From contig JAOUMR010000001.1 of NCBI GenBank assembly GCA_029881435.1, forward strand, positions 39,957 through 103,956: a stretch of DNA of 64,000 nucleotides, given 5' to 3'. A program made the translations under genes and the position numbers. Below, piece after piece: positions 45,678-55,553 of this stretch; positions within the stretch are counted from its first letter, which is position 1; the number at the start of each line of letters is the position of its first letter. The notes beneath the pieces are model-generated. The model made no database searches and had not been told where the DNA came from. It saw nothing but the letters and a program-made list of their open reading frames with translations. Origin of the DNA: Nitrospira sp. (lineage in GTDB: Bacteria > Nitrospirota > Nitrospiria > Nitrospirales > Nitrospiraceae).

Positions 45678-47750
45678 ATGTATAAGACTATCTACATTCC
45701 GGTCGATAATTCCGACCATTCCAATACAGCGGTAGACGTTGGTGTCCACTTGGCGAAGGCCTTCGGCTCTAAGATCGTGGGAAGCCATGTCTATGCGGCC
45801 AAAATGCATGACAAGCGATTTAAGCAGATGGAAGCCGGCTTGCCCGAGGAATACCACGATGAAAAGGAACTTGATCGTCAGCGACAGATTCACGACTCGC
45901 TGATTACACGTGGATTACAAATCATCACCGACTCCTACCTTGACTATGTTGATAAAAAGTGCAATGAGGCCAACCTTCCGATAGAACGGCGATCGCTCGA
46001 GGGGCGAAATTGGAAAGTGCTGGCTGAAGACATCAACACCAACGGGTACGACCTGGTCATCATGGGAGCCTTGGGAGTCGGCGCGGTCAAGGACAGCGTG
46101 ATCGGCAGTAATACCGAACGTGTCGTCCGACGAGTCCGTAACTCTGACATGTTGATTATCAAGAGTATTCAGCCGCTGACGGGTGGCAGAATCGTGGTGG
46201 CGGTCGACGGAAGTCCTTATTCCTTCGGCGGGCTGATGACCGGGCTTGCTCTCGGCAAAGCCTTTAATATGCCGGTCGAGGCGATCTCAGCCTTCGATCC
46301 TTATTTCCATTATGCCGCCTTCCACAGCATTTCCGGAGTGCTCAACGAAGAGGCCGGCAAGGTGTTCCGGTTCAAAGAACAGGAAAAACTGCACGAAGAG
46401 ATTATCGATAGTGGCTTGGCGAAGATCTACCAATCTCACCTAGACATCTCTCGTGAAATCGCCCAAGCCGAACAAACCGATGTCAAAACAACCCTACTCG
46501 ACGGCAAAGCGTTCGAGAAAATTATTCAGTACGTCCGCAAGGATGTCCCTGCGCTCTTAATCGTGGGACGCATCGGCGTCCATAGCGATGAGGATATGGA
46601 TGTCGGCAGCAACACTGAAAATCTACTCAGAAGCGCCCCTTGCAATGTGCTGGTCTCCAACCGCAAATATGTGCCGCCGATCGATACTCAAGCGGAATAC
46701 ACGATCGCCTGGACGGAAGAAGCGCTGAGACGGATGGAAAAGATCCCAGTTTTTGCTCGAGGAGTTGCCAAAACAGCGATTCATCGATATGCCATAGAAA
46801 AAGGGCATACCATCATCAGTAACACCGTTGTGGATTCGGCAGTCGGGCATATTCTTCCAAAAGGTGCGATGGAAGCCATGCGCGCGCTCGGTGGAAATCT
46901 GGATGCGGCAGGTGTCGACCGAGACAGAATGCAGGCCGATGAAGCCGTGACCAAAGATCTCATGGGGCCGACATTGAGCGGGATCATGACGCAGATTGTG
47001 GAAGAAAAACCGAAACAGATCGATGCGGGCACTCAAGCCTATCTGGACCGTATGGGTCAAAAATATTTCGTCTGTGATGGATGCGGCTACATCGGGAAGG
47101 GCGAGACCCCGGTTCGATGTCCGGTTTGCAGCGCAGACGGGACTAAGTTCAAGCAAGTCGACAAGAAGATTTTTGAAGTAGCGGCGACATCTGAAGGTGA
47201 ACTGGAGACGGATGTCGCATACGATGACGTGCCGATGCAATGGACCAAGGATGCAAAAGAGGCGATCCGCGCCGTGCCGGCCGGCTTCCAGCGACGACGA
47301 GCCAAAGCGAGAATTGAAAAGAGTGCGCGTAAGTTGGGCATGACAACGATCACGCTCGAGTATGCCGCCCCGATGATTAAGGAAGCCGCGGCAGAAGACT
47401 ACACCCCTATTTTTTCCAATAAGGGCACCGGCACGCCAGCGGTGGCGGACGCTTCGCTTGAATCCACGAAAACGGGTGGAAATGGTTCAAACGGGCAAGC
47501 CGAAGCCGCTTCACCTTATAGTTGGACGGATGAAGCACAGGCCAGATTGGATCGGGCTCCTGAAGGGTTCATGCGCGATTGCACCAAAGCGCTGATTCTC
47601 AAGCACGCTGAAAAGATTGGAGCGACCGTGATCACAATCGAGGTCGCCGATGAAGGCATCGAGCAGGCAAAGGGGTACATGGCGGAAGCCATGAAGACCG
47701 GCAATCTCAAAGATATGATCACCGACCTCACAGGTAAATCCAGCAGGTAG
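45678..47750 (+). CDS. Fusion: two USP, rubredoxin-like and three PCP_red domains
   Basis: 690 residues. Two universal stress protein domains (about 1-163, 170-327) each keep the ATP motif G-x2-G-x9-GS (from G130 in 'GALGVGAVKDSVIGS' and 'GRIGVHSDEDMDVGS'). Then come a PCP_red-like helix-turn domain (344-388), a rubredoxin-like metal site C466-x2-C469 and C481-x2-C484 ('YFVCDGCGYIGKGETPVRCP'), and two more PCP_red-like domains (521-565, 615-660), each starting W-T-(E/D/K)-(E/D)-A. PCP_red is otherwise the C-terminal piece of dark protochlorophyllide reductase subunit B. No chlorophyll genes are in view. The combination suggests a nucleotide-responsive redox or tetrapyrrole-binding protein; this is inference. 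Confidence 0.85.
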   Translation: MYKTIYIPVDNSDHSNTAVDVGVHLAKAFGSKIVGSHVYAAKMHDKRFKQMEAGLPEEYHDEKELDRQRQIHDSLITRGLQIITDSYLDYVDKKCNEANLPIERRSLEGRNWKVLAEDINTNGYDLVIMGALGVGAVKDSVIGSNTERVVRRVRNSDMLIIKSIQPLTGGRIVVAVDGSPYSFGGLMTGLALGKAFNMPVEAISAFDPYFHYAAFHSISGVLNEEAGKVFRFKEQEKLHEEIIDSGLAKIYQSHLDISREIAQAEQTDVKTTLLDGKAFEKIIQYVRKDVPALLIVGRIGVHSDEDMDVGSNTENLLRSAPCNVLVSNRKYVPPIDTQAEYTIAWTEEALRRMEKIPVFARGVAKTAIHRYAIEKGHTIISNTVVDSAVGHILPKGAMEAMRALGGNLDAAGVDRDRMQADEAVTKDLMGPTLSGIMTQIVEEKPKQIDAGTQAYLDRMGQKYFVCDGCGYIGKGETPVRCPVCSADGTKFKQVDKKIFEVAATSEGELETDVAYDDVPMQWTKDAKEAIRAVPAGFQRRRAKARIEKSARKLGMTTITLEYAAPMIKEAAAEDYTPIFSNKGTGTPAVADASLESTKTGGNGSNGQAEAASPYSWTDEAQARLDRAPEGFMRDCTKALILKHAEKIGATVITIEVADEGIEQAKGYMAEAMKTGNLKDMITDLTGKSSR

Positions 47751-47768
47751 TCACCCAATCCTGGGTGA
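47751..47768. terminator. Hairpin after USP fusion gene
   Basis: TCACCCA-ATCC-TGGGTGA starts immediately after the stop codon: a perfect 7-bp stem with a 4-base loop. No T-run follows, so it may stabilise the mRNA end or attenuate read-through into the next radical SAM gene. Confidence 0.4.
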
Positions 47769-47844
47769 TGATCAACACCATATTAGCTATAACCAATAGA
47801 CTGACGACTCAGAACTCAACGCTCAACCCTGGCTACTACACCTC

Positions 47845-49239
47845 ATGGGCAAATCCCTACCCATTTTCAACGGCTCTACAGTCCCTGGCGCACTAGGAGC
47901 ATTTCAACAACACATTACGCAGCTCCTGAGTCCCAGTCCGAAATCGGACAGCCCTGTCGACGGACGAACCGTCGACGACTTCAAGCCTTATCTCGTCGCC
48001 CTGAACTTAACGAAACGTTGCAACCTCAAATGTCACCACTGTTACCTCGATGCAACGACGAAAGCAGCAGGGGGAGATGACGAGCTCAATACGGAAGAAT
48101 GCTATCGTCTGATCGAGCAAATTGCGGAAGTCAACAAAGGCTGCCTGCTGGTCATCACAGGTGGTGAACCACTCGTCCGGCCCGACATTCTCGACATTGC
48201 TCGTTATGCCGTCAAACTTGGCTTTATGGTGGTCTTCGGTACCAACGGCATGCTGATCAACGACCAACTAGCCAAGACCCTTGTGGAAATTGGCGTGATG
48301 GGCGTTGGCATCAGTATTGATTCTTTGCAAGCAGCCAAACATGATGCCTTCAGAGGCGTACCGGGAGCTTGGGAAGCGGCGATCGCAGGCATCGAAGCAA
48401 GTAAACGAAATGGACTCCAGTTCCAAGTACACTTCAGCGCACAGCCGATGAACTACCAGGAACTCCCAGAGGTTATCGATTGGGCACATCAGCTCGGTGC
48501 TCGCGTCTTGAACGTTTTTTTCATGGTGTGCACGGGACGAGGAGAAGAGTTGACCGACATTACGCCTGCCCAGTACGAAGAAGTATTGGGCTATCTGGTT
48601 GAATGCCAAGACAATTACAAAGGGATGTTGGTTCGTGCTCGCTGTGCCCCGCACTTTAAACGACTGGCCTATGAAAAGGACCCCAACTCTCCAATTACCA
48701 AGGCCACTGGGTATATGGGGGGAGGTTGCCTTGCAGGCACGAACTACGCCCGCGTGACACCCAATGGGGAATTGACCCCCTGCCCCTACATGCCGCTCTC
48801 TGCAGGGAATGTACGCCAGCACAGCTTTGTCGATCTCTGGGAGCAGTCGGACGTCTTTAATTCATTCAGGTATCCCCAGCTCAAAGGGAAATGCGGAGAC
48901 TGCGAATACAGCGACATCTGTGGCGGCTGTCGCGCTCGCCCCTATGTCGACCATGGGGACTGGCTGGATGAAGATCAGTGGTGTCTCTACACGCCCAAGG
49001 GTGGTGAGAAAATTAAAGTCGCCTTCAATGTAGCGGAAGAATCAGACATTGCCTGGGATGAGGCGTCTGCGCTCAGATTGAGTCGGATCCCCTATTTCCT
49101 GCGCGCGATGGTAAAAAATGGTGTGGAGAAGCATGCCCGTGAAAATAGCCTCCCTCTTATTACCATAGAATTGATGGATGAGCTGCGCAAGAAACGCTTT
49201 GGCAACGACATGCCCATCTTCAAGCCTCATACAGAGTAA
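47845..49239 (+). CDS. Radical SAM/SPASM protein with C-terminal PCP_red domain
   Basis: 464 residues. The radical SAM cluster is C59-x3-C63-x2-C66 ('RCNLKCHHC'), followed by 'VITGGEPLVRPD'. The SPASM region has Cys in 'GGGCLAGTNYARVTPNGELTPCPY' and 'GKCGDCEYSDICGGCRARPYVDHGDWLDEDQWC', enough for two auxiliary FeS clusters. The sequence resembles the heme-pathway enzymes NirJ and AhbD. The tail (404-447) is a PCP_red domain ('WDEASALRLSRIPYFLRAMV'), shared with the neighbouring USP fusion. I infer a tetrapyrrole-modifying enzyme. Peptide modification is an alternative, though no precursor peptide is seen. Confidence 0.85.
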   Translation: MGKSLPIFNGSTVPGALGAFQQHITQLLSPSPKSDSPVDGRTVDDFKPYLVALNLTKRCNLKCHHCYLDATTKAAGGDDELNTEECYRLIEQIAEVNKGCLLVITGGEPLVRPDILDIARYAVKLGFMVVFGTNGMLINDQLAKTLVEIGVMGVGISIDSLQAAKHDAFRGVPGAWEAAIAGIEASKRNGLQFQVHFSAQPMNYQELPEVIDWAHQLGARVLNVFFMVCTGRGEELTDITPAQYEEVLGYLVECQDNYKGMLVRARCAPHFKRLAYEKDPNSPITKATGYMGGGCLAGTNYARVTPNGELTPCPYMPLSAGNVRQHSFVDLWEQSDVFNSFRYPQLKGKCGDCEYSDICGGCRARPYVDHGDWLDEDQWCLYTPKGGEKIKVAFNVAEESDIAWDEASALRLSRIPYFLRAMVKNGVEKHARENSLPLITIELMDELRKKRFGNDMPIFKPHTE

Positions 49240-49308
49240 TTCCAACCGGAAACCGAATGTCTTTGTCGACCATCCAGCATTTTTCCCACTGTCTTCGGTA
49301 CTAACGTC

Positions 49309-49818
49309 ATGGATACTGCTCAGAGCATTTCCACCGATCTCAATATCCTTATTCCGATCGTCAACCACTGGCTTCATCTCCTCTCAGCAGTCATTTGGAT
49401 CGGAGGCTTGGCCTTTCTTGTCATGGCAGTCGCTCCAGGGCTGAAGAAAGCCGTTCCAAAGGATCAGATCAAGCCCATCACAGACATTTTCTATCAGCAC
49501 TACAAAAAGGTCGCCGGCATTCTCCTGATCGTGTTGCTGTTCACCGGCGGTGTGAATCTCCACTACGTCAATCAAGTCATTACTTCGCAAACTGGGAACG
49601 GAGTCCAGCACCACTCCAAGTACCTCATGGTCTTCATGATTAAGCTGCTGCTCGTGCTGGGGCTTCTCACTCTGTTCCTCTACACAGTCATTTTTAAGGC
49701 AGATGATGAGGCCGATGAGGGAGAGTCCTATGAGGCCATCCCATTCCAGCGCGCCGCCCTTTGGATGGGATTCTTCATCATCCTCTGCGCCGCCGCCATG
49801 AAGCACCTGCATCAATAA
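49309..49818 (+). CDS. CopD-like four-helix membrane protein
   Basis: 169 residues with four hydrophobic segments. His pairs lie in or near the membrane ('VNHWLHLLSAVIWIGGLAFLVMAV', 'QHYKKVAGILLI', 'HHSKYLMVFMIKLLLVLGLL'), and the C-terminus is 'AAAMKHLHQ'. The pattern 'HWLHxxxAxxWIGG' matches the CopD/DUF2269-type membrane domain, also similar to HemJ-like proteins; such histidines often bind heme. It lies 69 bp after the radical SAM/PCP_red gene, in the same orientation, and may be part of the same pathway. Confidence 0.75.
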   Translation: MDTAQSISTDLNILIPIVNHWLHLLSAVIWIGGLAFLVMAVAPGLKKAVPKDQIKPITDIFYQHYKKVAGILLIVLLFTGGVNLHYVNQVITSQTGNGVQHHSKYLMVFMIKLLLVLGLLTLFLYTVIFKADDEADEGESYEAIPFQRAALWMGFFIILCAAAMKHLHQ

Positions 49819-49920
49819 GGAAGGAACCGCTGCGGCGCACAGCACTGCCTGCGCACCGTGCGTATGACACAACCCTTGTCTTGGTTGAATCCGGAGGCCT
49901 ACAGACCCGCTGACAGTGCA

Positions 49921-50691
49921 TCACTTGGATCGATTCAAACCGAGAGCTCGCTTGAAGACCGTGGCGAAGCCGAAATAGCCGAAAGAATCTTTAAGGTTCG
50001 AATAGAGCCGCTTGACCGTACCCATCTCTGGATTGGTGACGTACTCCATCGTCAAGGCAATCCGCTCTTCCCCCTCGCCGAGTGGCGTGACGGCATGCCA
50101 AAGCTTGTCACCGTTGAAAATCACCATATCTCCAGGCTCCGTCACCAGTTCAAGATGCCGTGGCTGCTTGCTTGGATGGTCCTTAAACAGTTCACACACC
50201 AGCTTGCACTGGGTCGATCGATCGACAAGGCCCATAAGAATCGTATACCGAGCGCCTTTGTAATACGACGTATCGTAGTGAAAGCCGATGTGGTCACCCG
50301 GTTCAGTATAGTAGTATAGTGCACAAGAATGCGGATCGTCGTCAGGACAGAACGTCACCTTCGCTTCGACAAGCCGGTTTAAGAATTCTCTGAAGGATTG
50401 CGCGCGGTAGAGTTGGAGAAAGAGTGGAGCCTTCTCCTGAACCATGTAATAACTGACGCTTCCGCCTTTTTTATGCCCAGGAATGTAATTGCGATTGAGC
50501 TCTGCCTTAACGCTCTGGGCCTGCGGAACAAACATTTCTTCCACAAAGGAACGAGGCAAGAACTGTTTGATAACCAAGAACTCGTTTTGCTCCCAATACT
50601 CCTGGTGGAGTCGGCCAAAATCCAACCCCGTCACGGCCCGGTCAACGGCTTCCGTCACCGTGCTCGCTTGAACCGTCACCGCTCCGTTCAT
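49921..50691 (-). CDS. 2-oxoglutarate/Fe(II)-dependent oxygenase
   Basis: 256 residues. The iron triad is visible as H138-x-D140 ('GFHYDTSYY') and H199 ('KLWHAVTP'), with R210 ('EERIALTMEY') positioned to bind 2-oxoglutarate. A core double-stranded beta helix spans about 115-225. The substrate is unknown; hydroxylation of a small molecule or protein is expected. It converges on the CopD-like gene and is divergent from nothing obvious, so a link to the PCP_red group is only by proximity. Confidence 0.85.
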   Translation of the reverse strand: MNGAVTVQASTVTEAVDRAVTGLDFGRLHQEYWEQNEFLVIKQFLPRSFVEEMFVPQAQSVKAELNRNYIPGHKKGGSVSYYMVQEKAPLFLQLYRAQSFREFLNRLVEAKVTFCPDDDPHSCALYYYTEPGDHIGFHYDTSYYKGARYTILMGLVDRSTQCKLVCELFKDHPSKQPRHLELVTEPGDMVIFNGDKLWHAVTPLGEGEERIALTMEYVTNPEMGTVKRLYSNLKDSFGYFGFATVFKRALGLNRSK

Positions 50692-50775
50692 GCTCTGTCC
50701 CTGTTCTGCGCGTGACGCCCATCAATTCCAAGCTTAGCCGCGTGCCCAGGATGGGCGGAGCGCTGTCACGGCTCT

Positions 50776-51483
50776 CTACGAGCCGTTCAATACCGGAGCC
50801 CTCACCACTTCAGTATCAGGTGGTGCATTAAAGTCGAACACCTCATTACCCAATCCAAGATTAGGTTTCAGGTTTGAAAATTCGAAGACGGCCACATTGC
50901 CACTGATTTCATGAAGCGACACCGTGCGGATGAAATACGTCTTCGGAAAGACCTCGACCACAATCTTCTGAAGATTCTGGTTTGCTTCATGCTCCTTACC
51001 TTTGGGAGTCAGGGTAATAAGCGGAATGCCACCAACTCCACGTGCGGTCCCCATGGTGGGTTCGATTTCGAACGACTCATCTAGTTTGGCGGCCCCCTGC
51101 AGCAATTCTAATGGCGCTTTGGATGCGGCCATCTGCGTCAGTTTTCCTACCAGGACCTGTTTATGTTCCGGAACGTACACCTTGACGTCATCCTGGTTCA
51201 CATAGATCTGCTCGCTCGCCGGATCAAGGTAGTCCCATCGCAAGCGGCCAGGCTTCTTAATGTACACCTTGCCGGACGACATGATAGGCCGATCAAATCC
51301 TTCAATCTTTGTTTTTTGCGAGAAATCCGCTTGGAGATCCTTCGTTTTTTCGTACCGGGCTTGCAACTGCCTGACGACCTCACGGACTTCCCGAAAGGCC
51401 TTGTCCTCGACCTGGATGTCTCTGGCCCAGATCGGCCAGACCAGCACACCGATCCACAAAGCTGTGAGACCCCATCGTATCAT
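50776..51483 (-). CDS. lolA: Outer membrane lipoprotein carrier protein LolA
   Basis: 235 residues with a signal peptide (hydrophobic 4-20, 'WIGVLVWPIWARD'). The mature part has LolA motifs 'LQARYEKTKDLQADFSQKT', 'SSGKVYIKKPGRLRWDY' and 'PFL'-less but typical 'YFIRTVSLHEISGNVAVFEFSNLKPN'. LolA carries lipoproteins across the periplasm from LolCDE to LolB. The start overlaps the ftsK stop by 4 bp (ATGA), the common ftsK-lolA order. Confidence 0.9.
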   Translation of the reverse strand: MIRWGLTALWIGVLVWPIWARDIQVEDKAFREVREVVRQLQARYEKTKDLQADFSQKTKIEGFDRPIMSSGKVYIKKPGRLRWDYLDPASEQIYVNQDDVKVYVPEHKQVLVGKLTQMAASKAPLELLQGAAKLDESFEIEPTMGTARGVGGIPLITLTPKGKEHEANQNLQKIVVEVFPKTYFIRTVSLHEISGNVAVFEFSNLKPNLGLGNEVFDFNAPPDTEVVRAPVLNGS

Positions 51484-53903
51484 GCTTCAGCTGCACCGAC
51501 CGGGCCGCGTCGTCCAAGGACTTCCCGACGCCCATCTCGACCCGCCGCCCCCACAATCCCGTCCGACTCCATCTGTTCGATCATTCTCGCCGCCCTGGGA
51601 TAACCAACTCGGAGCCGACGTTGAATCAGCGACGCCGACGCCTGTCCGGTTGACAACACCAGCTCTTTTGCCTGTTCATACACTTCGTCCTTCGCTTCTT
51701 CCTCTGCCGCCTCTTCCAATTTGAGCGACTGCAGCTCCTGATTGTAGACAGGGATGGCCTGTTCCTTCACAAACTCCACGACGGAACGGACATCGTCGTC
51801 TGACACAAAAGACCCATGCAGACGCGCTAGGCGACCGGTACCGGTGGCGAGATAGAGCATATCGCCTCGACCGAGCAATGCCTCAGCTCCATTCGCGTCC
51901 AGAATGGTGCGTGAGTCGGTCTTCGAAGACACTTGGAATGCGATTCGCGCCGGGAAATTTGCCTTGATCAGGCCGGTGAGCACGTCGACGGATGGACGCT
52001 GGGTAGCCAAGACTAAATGAATGCCTGAGGCCCGCGCCATCTGCGCGAGGCGAGCGATCTTATCTTCTACATCTTTTGGAGCCACCATCATCAAATCGGC
52101 TAGTTCGTCGATCATAACGACGATAAACGGCAGCGGTTCTGGTGGTGTCGGCTTCGGCTGCATACAGCCTCGCTCACCCTCGGCGAGCGAGCTTTCTCCG
52201 GCCGAGAGACGCTCATCCTCGGAGAGGAACTGGATGGGGACTTCACGCGGCTCGACTCCCTGCGCGTTATTTTCAGCAAACGCTTCGTGCAGACCGGCCA
52301 CCTTGCGATTGTACGCATCGATGTTCCGCACACCAGCCTCTGCCAGTAATTTATACCGCCGTTCCATTTCAGCTACGACCCATCCGAGACCCCTCGCAGC
52401 AGACTTAGGATCCGTAATGACCGGTCGCAGTAAATGTGGAATTCCTTCGTACGATTGGAACTCCAGCATCTTCGGATCGATGAGCAAGAGCTTCACTTCA
52501 CTGGGCTTTGCGGAAAATAAGATGCTCAGCAACATGGTATTCAGGCTGACGCTCTTGCCGGCCCCCGTCGCACCGGCGACTAACAGATGCGGCATGGTTT
52601 TCAGATCGGCCGTGATCGGAGCACCGAAAATATCCTTGCCCAAAGCCAGTGTCAGCCTTGATCGTGCCCGACGAAAGGTCTCGCTCATGACCACTTCTTT
52701 CATGGACACCGTCTCTCGCGACCTGTTCGGCACCTCGATCCCAACGACTGATTTCCCTGGAATCGGTGCAACAATACGAAGACTCGTGGCCTTGAGGGCT
52801 AATGCAAGGTCATCGGCCAAATTCACAATACGGGCTACTTTTGTGCCAGGTGCCGGCTCGAATTCATACATCGTCACGACCGGACCAGGCCTGACTTCCG
52901 TCACGGTCCCCTCGACACCAAAACTCGCCAATGCGCGCAACAGAACATCGGATTGGGCTTTAAGTTCGTCGTCCGACATTCGATCCAATGGTCCGGATGG
53001 ATCACTTAACAGGAGTTCTGGATCAGGCAATCGATAGTCTTCGGAATCTGCCTGTGAAGCGACCACTTCCGGCTCAATCACGTCCTCCTCAACCGCAAGT
53101 GTGGACAGAGAGAATGGCTGAATGATCGGAGCGGCAGCAGGCGGGGACAGTTCTAACTCCTGCATACCCCCAGCAAAACGCTCCTCTTCCGCAGTGGTCT
53201 GGGCGAGCTTTGGTAATCTATTCTTCACCTTTCGATTGACGGCGTCCTTCTGAACCGGGGCCGATCGCTCAGGTATCATCGCGAACATCCCTTCACGGAT
53301 GGCAGCCCAACGTTCCGGTATTCGACGGATGACTTCGGCCAAGGAGAGCGGTGTGGTCAGCAGGAGGGACACCAGGAATCCGGCGATAATCAGAATATGG
53401 GCTCCAGTTCCCGCAAAGACCGCACGGAGCCCTTCGGCAATCGTCTGACCAATGGCCCCGCCAGCCACCCCCCGGGAAATCATCCCACTGGTCAGGGTCG
53501 GAACCCCTGTGGTTTCTAGATGGAGGAACGCGCTCAGGAAGACGACTGCGGTGAGAGAGCTTGCTGCCGTTCGAAACCTGATGCTGACCGGTGTCTGAGA
53601 AAAGCAGCGGACCCCCAACCGGCCCAAAAGAAGAGGAAAGAGGTAGGCCGCGCCACCGATGGCGTAGAAGCAACCACCTGCCAACAATGCGCCAAAGGAA
53701 CCAATGAGATTGCGCGGCGGATGCGTTGCCGGAGCTCCGCTCGCCACAAGCTCCGCCTCTCCAGGCACAAACGACAAGAGGCTCAACAACATGAGTAGAC
53801 TCAACGCGATCAAGATCACGCCGATGACTTCACGCTGAATGTGAGAAGGCGGAGAAGGGGCTCGACGGGCTTCTCCCCGCCTCGCCGAGGTGGTAGCACC
53901 CAT
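51480..53903 (-). CDS. ftsK: DNA translocase FtsK
   Basis: 807 residues: four N-terminal membrane helices (about 22-200), a linker (about 205-300), the FtsK alpha/beta motor with Walker A 'VAGATGAGKSVSLN' and Walker B 'LPFIVVMIDELADLMM', and the C-terminal gamma winged helix ('GQASASLIQRRLRVGYPRAARMIEQMESDGIVG'), which reads KOPS-like sites. It pumps chromosome termini through the division septum and activates XerCD. The insert 'EVPIQFLSEDERLSAGESSLAEGERGCMQPKPTPPE' before Walker B is longer than in E. coli. Confidence 0.95.
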   Translation of the reverse strand: MGATTSARRGEARRAPSPPSHIQREVIGVILIALSLLMLLSLLSFVPGEAELVASGAPATHPPRNLIGSFGALLAGGCFYAIGGAAYLFPLLLGRLGVRCFSQTPVSIRFRTAASSLTAVVFLSAFLHLETTGVPTLTSGMISRGVAGGAIGQTIAEGLRAVFAGTGAHILIIAGFLVSLLLTTPLSLAEVIRRIPERWAAIREGMFAMIPERSAPVQKDAVNRKVKNRLPKLAQTTAEEERFAGGMQELELSPPAAAPIIQPFSLSTLAVEEDVIEPEVVASQADSEDYRLPDPELLLSDPSGPLDRMSDDELKAQSDVLLRALASFGVEGTVTEVRPGPVVTMYEFEPAPGTKVARIVNLADDLALALKATSLRIVAPIPGKSVVGIEVPNRSRETVSMKEVVMSETFRRARSRLTLALGKDIFGAPITADLKTMPHLLVAGATGAGKSVSLNTMLLSILFSAKPSEVKLLLIDPKMLEFQSYEGIPHLLRPVITDPKSAARGLGWVVAEMERRYKLLAEAGVRNIDAYNRKVAGLHEAFAENNAQGVEPREVPIQFLSEDERLSAGESSLAEGERGCMQPKPTPPEPLPFIVVMIDELADLMMVAPKDVEDKIARLAQMARASGIHLVLATQRPSVDVLTGLIKANFPARIAFQVSSKTDSRTILDANGAEALLGRGDMLYLATGTGRLARLHGSFVSDDDVRSVVEFVKEQAIPVYNQELQSLKLEEAAEEEAKDEVYEQAKELVLSTGQASASLIQRRLRVGYPRAARMIEQMESDGIVGAAGRDGRREVLGRRGPVGAAEA

Positions 53904-53995
53904 ACCGCCAATGCTAACACAGGGTGAGGGTCATTTCAAACGAACACACATACCGATCACCTTCGTGTCCGCTGAACGAACCATGTTTCGGAGTT

Positions 53996-54670
53996 TCAAG
54001 ACTGAGCAGTTGGTGACGTGTGGCGAATGATCTTGCCTTCCACCAGGTAGACCACCAGCTCTGCGATGTTGGTGGCATGATCGGCCACTCGTTCGAGAGA
54101 CTTGGCGATAAAGCTTAATCGAATGGCGCGGGAGATGGTGTGGTGATTTTCCATCATGAACGAGAGGAGTTCACGAAACAACTGTTCCATGAGATCATCG
54201 ACGAAATCATCATCAACGATCACTTTCCGGGCCAGCGTGGCATCCTCCTTGACGAAGGCATCGATACTTTCCTTCACCATCACTCGGGCGAGGCTCCCCA
54301 TCCGTGGAATATCGATGTAGGGCTTGAGTTGAGGCTCTTCATTCAGCTCAATTGCCCGCTCACAGATACTCTCTGCCAGGTCGCTGATACGTTCCAGCTC
54401 AGTGGACAGTTTCATCGCCGTCGTCACCAACCGCAGATCCCGCGCCGCTGGTTGGTGGAGCGCCAACAACTCGATGCATGATTCGTCGATCTCGACATCC
54501 ATTGCATTCACTTTGTGGTCCCGTTCAATCACCTCGCAAGCCAGAGCTGCGTCACGCGTGACCAGGGCGGTCAGTGCCTTGTCGATCTGATCTTCGGCCA
54601 GGCAGGCCATCCGAGCCAGCTTCGTCTTTAATTCCGCAAGTTCTTCGTCGAAATGTCGTTGTTGGACCAT
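53996..54670 (-). CDS. phoU: Phosphate signalling regulator PhoU
   Basis: 224 residues from ATG 54670 (33 more codons open upstream overlap pstB). Two three-helix PhoU repeats are seen, with metal-binding-type motifs 'ISDLAESICERA' and 'ERVADHATNIAELVVY'. PhoU mediates between the Pst transporter and the PhoR kinase and represses the Pho response when phosphate is ample. It is the last gene of the pst operon, 4 bp after pstB. Confidence 0.95.
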   Translation of the reverse strand: MVQQRHFDEELAELKTKLARMACLAEDQIDKALTALVTRDAALACEVIERDHKVNAMDVEIDESCIELLALHQPAARDLRLVTTAMKLSTELERISDLAESICERAIELNEEPQLKPYIDIPRMGSLARVMVKESIDAFVKEDATLARKVIVDDDFVDDLMEQLFRELLSFMMENHHTISRAIRLSFIAKSLERVADHATNIAELVVYLVEGKIIRHTSPTAQS

Positions 54671-54674
54671 ACGC

Positions 54675-55533
<859 letters not shown>

Positions 55534-55553
<20 letters not shown>

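Noticed and set aside
52021..53037. 338-codon + strand frame opposite ftsK
   Set aside because: Low-complexity Ser/Arg-rich translation that mirrors ftsK codons.
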